A stretch of DNA of 20,990 nt from CAZWUK01 sp964636685 (GTDB lineage: Bacteria > Bacillota > Clostridia > Christensenellales > CAG-138). Below the pieces are notes generated by a model. That model searched no databases. It was not told where the DNA came from and saw only the letters and a program-made list of their open reading frames with translations. A program made the position numbers and the translations under genes. The stretch spans positions 1 through 20,990 of the forward strand of contig CAZWUK010000038.1 in the NCBI GenBank assembly GCA_964636685.1. The letters are read 5' to 3'. Positions 1 to 5,627 of the stretch are shown in pieces (position 1 is the first letter of the stretch; each line of letters opens with the position of its first letter).

Positions 1-47
1 CTGCCGTTTCGCTTTTCTGTCCTGTGCTCTCGTGCGACAGCTTTGTT

Positions 48-76
48 AGTATAGCGCGTTGTGTTCGTTTTGTCAA
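48..76 (-). promoter_or_regulatory. Strong sigma-A promoter reading out of the left edge (P2, rRNA-operon-like)
   Basis: On the minus strand TTGACA (71-76) is followed by a 17-nt spacer and TATACT (48-53). Just upstream lie phased A-tracts (the T-runs at about 81-86 and 92-101 on the plus strand), which resemble an UP element. The transcript would start near position 41 and leave the window. Together with the second promoter at 176-203, this is the usual layout of tandem rRNA-operon promoters in Firmicutes. That identity is inferred, because no rRNA sequence is in view. Confidence 0.7.
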
Positions 77-175
77 CAGGTTTTTTCAAAGTTTTTCGAA
101 GAAGTTTGTTCGCTTTTCCGTTTGCTTTGTCCCTGTCGGCGTTCGTTCCGAACCGTTTCTCAAACGCGCTTGTTT

Positions 176-203
176 ATTTTACATCAAATTCGATATTTGT
201 CAA
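176..203 (-). promoter_or_regulatory. Upstream leftward sigma-A promoter (P1)
   Basis: On the minus strand TTGACA (198-203), a 16-nt spacer and TAAAAT (176-181) form a near-consensus promoter. It lies about 128 bp upstream of the second leftward promoter and has the same orientation. The flanking DNA is A-rich upstream of the -35 box. No reading frame follows it inside the window. Confidence 0.6.
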
Positions 204-256
204 CACTATTTTCAAGATTCCCTCACTGATTTTTTTATTTCCTATAATGATGCGAA

Positions 257-286
257 TTGACAAAGGACACAGGCGTGCAGTATCCT
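257..286 (+). promoter_or_regulatory. Probable alaS promoter
   Basis: A perfect TTGACA (257-262) is followed after 18 nt by TATCCT (281-286). The -10 match is modest, but the position gives a leader of about 60 nt before the alaS start at 356. An isolated TATAAT at 243-248 has no -35 partner at the right distance. No T-box or other leader structure is seen before alaS. Confidence 0.45.
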
Positions 287-355
287 ATATTAGATATAAA
301 ATCCGATAATACGTCAATGATTCGGAAGTATTGTAGCACAAGGAGAGCTTATAAT

Positions 356-2152
356 ATGAAAGCCCTGACATCCAAGCAGCTGCGACAGCTGTATCTCGAG
401 TTCTTTCAGTCCAAGGGACACGCGGTTATTGCTAGTGCGTCGCTGATTCCAGAAAACGATCCGACCGTTTTATTCACCACCGCCGGCATGCACCCGCTCG
501 TTCCATATTTAATGGGAGAAAAGCACCCGGAGGGCACACGCCTCACCGACGTGCAAAAGTGCGTTCGTACCGGCGACATCGATGAAGTGGGCGATTCCTC
601 TCACTGCACCTTCTTTGAAATGCTTGGCAACTGGTCGCTGGGCGACTACTTCAAAAAGGAATCCATCGCTTTTTCGTGGGAATTTTTAACCGATCCCAAG
701 TGGCTCGGCATCGATCCGGACAAGCTGCACTTCACCTGCTTTGCCGGCGACAGCGACGCGCCGCAAGATACCGTTGCGCATGACCGTTGGGTTGAGATGG
801 GCGTCGCCCCCTCCCATATTGTATATCTGCCTAAAAAGCACAACTGGTGGGGCCCCGCCGGACAGACCGGCCCCTGCGGTCCGGATACCGAGATCTTCTA
901 CGATACGGATAAAGCCCCCTGCGGGCCCGACTGCAAGGCCGGCTGCGACTGCGGCAAGTACCTGGAAATCTGGAACAACGTGTTCATGGAATATAATAAG
1001 GTAAGCGAAGGCGTCTTTGAACCGCTCCAGCAGAAGAATGTCGATACCGGAATGGGGCTTGATCGCACGGTCGCCACGCTTCAGGGTGTTGAGAGTGTCT
1101 ACGACACCGATGCGTTTGCCGGAATCTTGGATTGCATCAGCCGCCTGTCGGGAAAACAATATAAAGAAAGCCCGGAGACGATCCGCGCATTCCGCATCAT
1201 TGCGGATCATATTCGCTGCTCGACTTTCCTGCTTGGCGATCCCCGCGGCGTCACGCCGTCCAACGTGGATCAGGGCTATATCCTGCGTCGGTTGATCCGT
1301 CGCTCGATTCGTTTTGCGATGCAGCTTGGTATTCCCGATGGCAGCCTGCCCGAGATTGCAACGGCCGTTATCGCGCAGTACGGCGAATTTTACACGGAAC
1401 TTGCCGCTAACGAGGAGAAGATTTTGTCCGAGCTTGCCAAGGAGGAACAGCGTTTTGCCAACGCGCTCAAAAAAGGCATCAAGGAATTTGATAAGTTAGC
1501 GGAAACCCTGACGGAAAAACGCATCTCCGGCGTTGACGCGTTCCATCTGTATGACACCTTTGGCTTCCCCATTGAATTTACCGAAGAGCTTGCCGCTGAA
1601 AAAGGACTTACCGTTGACGTCAACGGTTTTGCTGTCGCTTTCAAGGAGCATCAGGAAAAGTCCCACGCGGGCGCGGAGCAGCGCTTTAAGGGCGGGCTTG
1701 CAGACAACACGGAAGCAACCGCGCAGCTGCACACCGCAACCCATCTTTTACAGGCGGCGCTTCGCAAGGTTCTGCAAGACGACGGCGTCGCCCAGCGTGG
1801 CAGCAACATCACCGCCGAACGTCTTCGCTTTGACTTCAGCTTCCCACGCAAAGTGACGCCGGAAGAATTGCAGACGGTGGAAGCCCTTGTCAACGAGGCC
1901 ATCCAAGCCGATTATCCCGTCACCTGTGAAGAAATGACCGTCGCTGAAGCCAAAGAGGCCGGCGCAATCGGTCTGTTTGAAAGCAAGTACGGCGAAAAGG
2001 TCAAGGTATACACCGCAGGCCCTGTCAGCAAGGAAATCTGCGGCGGCCCGCATGCGACTTATACCGGCGAACTGGGCAGATTTAAAATCAAGAAGGAAGA
2101 AGCCTCCTCTGCCGGCGTTCGCCGCATCAAGGCGGTTTTGATCCATGAATAA
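356..2152 (+). CDS. alaS: Alanine--tRNA ligase, short form without C-terminal domain
   Basis: Cytoplasmic enzyme that charges tRNA-Ala with alanine. The 598-residue product has the class II catalytic core (residues about 1-240, with TFFEMLGNWSLGDYFK at 85-100 and GMGLDRT at 232-238). The tRNA-recognition domain follows, then an editing domain with HTATH (459-463) and CGGPH (562-566), the four metal-binding residues that clear Ser/Gly mischarging. The protein stops right after the editing domain (AGVRRIKAVLIHE). The roughly 280-residue dimerisation/C-Ala region of typical AlaRS (about 875 residues) is therefore missing. A Cys-rich insert (C189, C193, C197, C199) may bind zinc. Start chosen at 356 because AGGAGAG lies 8 nt upstream and homology begins there; an in-frame ATG at 257 overlaps the promoter. 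First gene of a rightward unit. Confidence 0.95.
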   Translation: MKALTSKQLRQLYLEFFQSKGHAVIASASLIPENDPTVLFTTAGMHPLVPYLMGEKHPEGTRLTDVQKCVRTGDIDEVGDSSHCTFFEMLGNWSLGDYFKKESIAFSWEFLTDPKWLGIDPDKLHFTCFAGDSDAPQDTVAHDRWVEMGVAPSHIVYLPKKHNWWGPAGQTGPCGPDTEIFYDTDKAPCGPDCKAGCDCGKYLEIWNNVFMEYNKVSEGVFEPLQQKNVDTGMGLDRTVATLQGVESVYDTDAFAGILDCISRLSGKQYKESPETIRAFRIIADHIRCSTFLLGDPRGVTPSNVDQGYILRRLIRRSIRFAMQLGIPDGSLPEIATAVIAQYGEFYTELAANEEKILSELAKEEQRFANALKKGIKEFDKLAETLTEKRISGVDAFHLYDTFGFPIEFTEELAAEKGLTVDVNGFAVAFKEHQEKSHAGAEQRFKGGLADNTEATAQLHTATHLLQAALRKVLQDDGVAQRGSNITAERLRFDFSFPRKVTPEELQTVEALVNEAIQADYPVTCEEMTVAEAKEAGAIGLFESKYGEKVKVYTAGPVSKEICGGPHATYTGELGRFKIKKEEASSAGVRRIKAVLIHE

Positions 2153-2903
2153 TTTGTGCAGATACGACTGGGAACTCGACGGACAACGCGCCGAGTTCTC
2201 GGTTGACCTCTCCTATGCGGAGCAATTTGACATGATGGGCGACTTTACCACACTGCTCGTCATTGCCATTTCTCCTGCGGAGCTGCGGGAATCGGCGTCC
2301 TTTACGGCGCGCGAAAGCAAAAAGTATAAGGCGCTGCTGCGGAGGCTGTCGCAATTGCTCGGGCAAAAAGGCATACACGTGGGTACCATTCTGCTCGACG
2401 CGCATTGCCGTTTCTATTTTTATACCTCTGACGCGCGGCTTCTTGTGCCGGTGTACGATCAATGCGGCAAGACCATGGATTTGAAGGTTGAGTGCCAAAA
2501 GTTTGAGGATCCCGATCACGAAACCTATTTTCGGCTGCTGTATCCGGATCCGGCCAAGCGGCAGGCCGCCGACAACGCTGTCTACATCAAATCGCTCTTG
2601 CAGCGCGGCGACGACGCCAACGCATACCGTCGAATCAATCTGCACTTTTTCTTTCCCACGGCGCAAACGAGAATTCTATTTGAGCGAGACGCCAAGCAAA
2701 TGGGGTTTGCTGTCGGTGATATCGGATTTATCCCAGAACGGGAACCGTCGCACTATATTTCCATCCACATTGTATCCAAGCTGTTCTACGATGATGTGAC
2801 CGAGCAGACAACAAAGGCGATCTATGCAGCCGACCGATATCATGGCGTCATGGATCATCTGGATTCGGCCTTTGTGGCAAAACGAAAAACGGTATTATGG
2901 TAG
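2145..2903 (+). CDS. DUF695 / RraB-like two-domain protein
   Basis: A 252-residue soluble protein of unproven function. The N-terminal part (about residues 5-130) resembles DUF695: it has YDWELDG near the start and a GTILLDAHCRFYFY strand at 80-93. The C-terminal part (about 160-245) resembles the RraB fold (RINLHFFFPT then FERDAKQMGF). RraB inhibits RNase E in Gammaproteobacteria; that role cannot simply be carried over here. Its ATG overlaps the last 8 bases of alaS, which suggests translational coupling, and the only SD-like sequence is AGGCGG about 9 nt upstream. The stop is followed 8 nt later by the MFS gene. No signal peptide or membrane segment is visible. Family call from recall of conserved patterns, not from a search. 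Confidence 0.7.
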   Translation: MNNLCRYDWELDGQRAEFSVDLSYAEQFDMMGDFTTLLVIAISPAELRESASFTARESKKYKALLRRLSQLLGQKGIHVGTILLDAHCRFYFYTSDARLLVPVYDQCGKTMDLKVECQKFEDPDHETYFRLLYPDPAKRQAADNAVYIKSLLQRGDDANAYRRINLHFFFPTAQTRILFERDAKQMGFAVGDIGFIPEREPSHYISIHIVSKLFYDDVTEQTTKAIYAADRYHGVMDHLDSAFVAKRKTVLW

Positions 2904-2911
2904 GAGGTCGT

Positions 2912-4141
2912 ATGGAACGGAAAAAGAAGCGTCTTTTTACCGCATTTGCTGTCGCAAGCTTTGCGGTTTTTTTTGCATTTGCACTGTACTTCAACGCCTT
3001 TGGCGTAAATGCAACGCTCATGATGGAGTTTTTCTCCATTACCGAGCCGCAGCAGGGACTTATCATGACAATCCAATCCATCGGCGGCATCTTAATCTCG
3101 GTTTTTCTTGCGCTGTTTGGCGAGCGGTATAACAAGATCAATACCATCATCATTGGCGGCGCGATGATGGCGGTCTGCTCGCTCCTGGTCGGATTGGTTC
3201 CATCCCTATTCTCTCCGGGAACCGGTTATCTGTTTACGCTGACTGTCGTCTTTTTTGCGGGCATCGGGTATACCGTCGTCGATCTAATGATGAACGGCGT
3301 CATTTCCGACGTGTATCCGCAAAAGAAAACCACCTATATCCCGTTTATCCACGCATTCTTCGGCTTTGGGGCAATGGCGACGCCAACGCTCGTCGCGCTT
3401 TTGGTACAGCCGGGTGACAGCGGCTCCTTTTCGGTTCCATTCCTGCTGTTTGGCGCTTTGGCAGGCGTTGGAACGCTCCTATATGCCGTTGTCGGGAAAA
3501 AGCTTCAACCTATGACGCCTTACGCCGACATGCAGCAGCAGCGCGCGCAGGCGGTTGCAAACCCGGGTGAGATTTTCCGTGACCGCCGTGCGTGGCTGAT
3601 CCTTTTGATCGCATTCTTGTATTTTGCGTTCCTTGGCGGCATCTCCTCCTGGCTTTCGACCTATTGTCAGACGGTTCTCCGCGTAGACTATCAGACGGCA
3701 AGTCTCTTCCAGACGCTGTTTTTTATCGGCGCGCTTGTGATGCGCTTTACCTCGCCGCTGTTTCTCAAATGGCTTGGAACGGTGAAGTTCTTTATCATTG
3801 CGGCACTGTCTGCGGCTGCATGCTTTTTCATTGTCTTTTTTGTCAAACAGCCTGCGCTTATGTATGCCTTGACGCCCGTGGGCGGCTTTTTGCAGGGCGG
3901 GCTGGTGGCTTCCATCATCCTGCTTGCCACGGACGCTTTCCCCACGCGAAGCGCCTCCGCCTCCTCGCTGATGGTCATAGCAACCTCGGCGGCCTCCCTT
4001 GTCACCCCCCTAACGATGGGCGCAATCGCGCGCGCAAGCGGAAGCTTTTCCTTGCCGATGCTTCTCATCACCGCCTGCCTTGCTTTATCCGGCATTCTGG
4101 TGTTTTGCACCATGCGCAAAATGACTAAAGACGAACGGTGA
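2912..4141 (+). CDS. Major facilitator superfamily transporter
   Basis: A 409-residue integral membrane protein with about 12 hydrophobic segments in two halves, typical of MFS transporters. Segment 1 spans roughly residues 11-33 and segment 2 roughly 47-69. These are followed by GERYNK at 70-75, a variant of the loop 2-3 motif A. A polar central loop near residues 195-215 (MQQQRAQAV) separates the halves. The substrate cannot be told from sequence. ATG 2912 is preferred: AGGAGG lies 4 nt upstream, whereas the in-frame ATG at 2897 has no SD and lies inside the previous gene. The last codons (MTKDER and stop) lie in a degenerate heptamer repeat that mirrors one beyond the next gene, so the C-terminus may have been altered by that insertion. 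Confidence 0.88.
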   Translation: MERKKKRLFTAFAVASFAVFFAFALYFNAFGVNATLMMEFFSITEPQQGLIMTIQSIGGILISVFLALFGERYNKINTIIIGGAMMAVCSLLVGLVPSLFSPGTGYLFTLTVVFFAGIGYTVVDLMMNGVISDVYPQKKTTYIPFIHAFFGFGAMATPTLVALLVQPGDSGSFSVPFLLFGALAGVGTLLYAVVGKKLQPMTPYADMQQQRAQAVANPGEIFRDRRAWLILLIAFLYFAFLGGISSWLSTYCQTVLRVDYQTASLFQTLFFIGALVMRFTSPLFLKWLGTVKFFIIAALSAAACFFIVFFVKQPALMYALTPVGGFLQGGLVASIILLATDAFPTRSASASSLMVIATSAASLVTPLTMGAIARASGSFSLPMLLITACLALSGILVFCTMRKMTKDER

Positions 4142-4151
4142 AGGGTGAAAG
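4120..4151. repeat. Left arm of inverted heptamer repeat
   Basis: These 32 bases match the reverse complement of 4405-4436 at 27 of 32 positions. Read as 7-mers they contain AGACGAA, CGGTGAA and GGGTGAA, the degenerate counterparts of TGACGAA, TGGTGAA, TGGTGAA in the right arm. Four of the five mismatches fall at the same position of successive heptamers. The arm covers the end of the MFS gene and the ribosome binding region of the TIGR04076 gene. Confidence 0.75.
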
Positions 4152-4154
4152 AGT

Positions 4155-4403
4155 ATGGGAAAAGTCAGGCTGACAGTGATGGAAAGTAACTGCCGATGCG
4201 GATATTGTAAAATCGGAGATGAATTTATAGTGGAAGATATTTGCCCACCAATTTGTCACGAATTATGGAATTGCGCATATCCAATGGTCTATGCGCTTCT
4301 GAATGGCGCCATATTAGATTATGAAGAAACAAGAGCCCAAATGTTTGATGTGAAATGCCCTGACGAAGGCAGAGTTATGCTGCATGGTGAATTCCTCAAA
4401 TAA
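4155..4403 (+). CDS. TIGR04076 family small cysteine-rich protein
   Basis: An 82-residue protein of unknown function that matches the pattern of the TIGR04076 family. It shows GDEFIVEDICPP at 21-32, CHELWN at 34-39, YALLNGA at 46-52 and MFDVKCPDEGRV at 63-74. Seven cysteines (13, 15, 18, 30, 34, 40, 68) include a CxCxxC cluster that could bind metal or Fe-S; this is inference. Length is normal for the family. The gene is visibly AT-richer than its neighbours and is bracketed by inverted heptamer arrays (4120-4151 and 4405-4439), which suggests separate acquisition. The ribosome binding site is a purine run (GGGTGAAAGAG) that ends 1 nt before the ATG. Confidence 0.85.
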   Translation: MGKVRLTVMESNCRCGYCKIGDEFIVEDICPPICHELWNCAYPMVYALLNGAILDYEETRAQMFDVKCPDEGRVMLHGEFLK

Positions 4404-4404
4404 C

Positions 4405-4439
4405 CATTCACCATTCACCATTCGTCATTCGTCATTAGC
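4405..4439. repeat. Right arm: tandem CATTCRY heptamers
   Basis: Five consecutive 7-bp units begin 1 nt after the TIGR04076 stop codon: CATTCAC, CATTCAC, CATTCGT, CATTCGT, CATTAGC. The array is the inverted counterpart of 4120-4151. The period of 7 resembles the short tandemly repeated repetitive sequences known from cyanobacteria, although no relation is implied. Confidence 0.85.
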
Positions 4440-4489
4440 CAATCTCCGCCATATCATCCTCGTTCATTTTAAGAAAATGATTACATCGC

Positions 4490-4536
4490 AAAAAATCAAG
4501 GCAGCGTTGTCAGCATGACAGCACTGCCTTGATTTT
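4490..4536. terminator. Bidirectional intrinsic terminator
   Basis: A 13-bp perfect stem (AAAATCAAGGCAG with CTGCCTTGATTTT) is topped by an internal loop and a second 5-bp stem (TGTCA/TGACA). A-runs on the left (4490-4495) and T-runs on the right give U-tails in both directions. It lies between the convergent TIGR04076 gene and nrdB and can end both transcripts. Confidence 0.9.
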
Positions 4537-4557
4537 ACGCATTGAAAAGAATCTCAA

Positions 4558-5601
4558 TTACAGATCATCCACGATCGCGCTGCTCTTTGCGTACGCGGTA
4601 CTGCGCGCTTCAAAGAAATCGGTCTTGATGAGGTTTGCGTTGGAAAACTGTGACACCCAGCCCATCGTATCGGGCTCTTCGTCGTGTCCCTCGTACAGCT
4701 TATCAAATCCGAGATTCGTGCAGCGAAGATTGCCAAGATACTGGATATAATCGGTAATCATCTGCTTGGTCAAGCCTTGCACATCGTCGCCGATCACATA
4801 GTGTCCCCACGCGATCTCCTGCTCGCAGCCCTCGCGGATCATCTCGCGATAAACCTCCGTCAGCTCTTTTGTAAACAGCTCCGGCCGCTCCTTTTGCAGC
4901 TCCAGCAAAATACTGCGGAACAGCCACAGATGCGTGTTTTCGTCGCGGTTGATATAGCGGATCTCCTGCACAGAGCCCGGCATGAGGTTGTTGCGCCCGA
5001 GATTGTAAAAGAACATGAAGCCGGAGTAAAAGTACACGCCCTCCAAAATATAGTTGGCGACCAGCGTCCGCATCAGCGTGACGGAATCCTGCTTTTTCTG
5101 AAAATCGTTGTACAGATCCCCGATAAACGTGTTGCGCGCCAAAAGATGCTCGTCGTTTTTCCACTGGTACAGCACTTCCGTGCGCTGCTGCGGCTCACAG
5201 ATGGTATCGAGCATATAGCTGTAGCTCTGGCTGTGTACCGCCTCTTGAAATGTCTGGATCGACAGGCACAGGTTGACCTCGTTTGCGGTAATATACGCGG
5301 CAATGCTCGGCAGATTCGCAGTCTGAATGCTGTCAAGAAAAATCAAAAACGAAAGGATCTTATCGTATGCTCTGCGCTCCGCCGCCGGGAGCAGCGGATA
5401 ATCCTTCACATCCGTGCCGAGATTGATCTCCTCCGGCACCCAGAAATTGTTCATCGCCTGCCGGTACCAGTTGCTGACCCAGGAATACTTCATGTTGTTG
5501 AAGTCGTTGAGATTGGTGGTATTCCCGCCGATCATACGGCGCTTCAATACATCCACATCCCCGTCCGGATTAAACAAAGGCTTCTTTTTCAAATTCTCCA
5601 T
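4558..5601 (-). CDS. nrdB: Class I ribonucleotide reductase, beta (radical) subunit
   Basis: Carries the metal centre and tyrosyl radical that drive reduction of ribonucleotides to deoxyribonucleotides by NrdA. The 347-residue product keeps all expected ligands: D90, E120, H123, E187, E221 and H224. The radical tyrosine is Y127, in EAVHSQSY at 120-127. The acidic, hydrophobic C-terminus (SSAIVDDL) is the usual tail that docks into NrdA. ATG 5601 is chosen because AAAGGAG lies 9 nt upstream; an upstream in-frame ATG at 5649 lies within nrdA. It follows nrdA by 26 nt and ends just before the bidirectional terminator. Metal type (Fe/Fe or Mn) cannot be told from sequence. Confidence 0.95.
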   Translation of the reverse strand: MENLKKKPLFNPDGDVDVLKRRMIGGNTTNLNDFNNMKYSWVSNWYRQAMNNFWVPEEINLGTDVKDYPLLPAAERRAYDKILSFLIFLDSIQTANLPSIAAYITANEVNLCLSIQTFQEAVHSQSYSYMLDTICEPQQRTEVLYQWKNDEHLLARNTFIGDLYNDFQKKQDSVTLMRTLVANYILEGVYFYSGFMFFYNLGRNNLMPGSVQEIRYINRDENTHLWLFRSILLELQKERPELFTKELTEVYREMIREGCEQEIAWGHYVIGDDVQGLTKQMITDYIQYLGNLRCTNLGFDKLYEGHDEEPDTMGWVSQFSNANLIKTDFFEARSTAYAKSSAIVDDL

Positions 5602-5627
5602 ATCGCAATACTCCTTTTTTCTATCCG

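Larger units (their letters stand above)
1..355. other. Intergenic region with divergent promoters
   Basis: No convincing gene is present before alaS. Short open frames here lack ribosome binding sites and recognisable protein sequence. The stretch holds two strong leftward promoters (48-76 and 176-203), A/T tracts, and the rightward alaS promoter and leader. The leftward transcript would leave the window at base 1, so its product is not visible. Confidence 0.7.

Noticed and set aside
243..248. Perfect TATAAT on the plus strand before alaS
   Set aside because: No -35 element at 15-19 nt upstream, and the TTGACA at 257 lies downstream; treated as chance in an AT-rich stretch.
24..309. Two overlapping short rightward open frames near the left edge
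   Set aside because: They overlap strong leftward promoters, have no ribosome binding site and their translations (Phe/Ser/Val-rich) resemble AT-rich intergenic DNA.
257..355. N-terminal extension of AlaRS from ATG 257
   Set aside because: The ATG lies within the putative promoter, lacks an SD, and the extra 33 residues have no family similarity; ATG 356 has AGGAGAG.
4405..4439. CRISPR-like repeat array
   Set aside because: Units are 7 bp with no spacers; it is a simple tandem heptamer array, and no cas genes are present.
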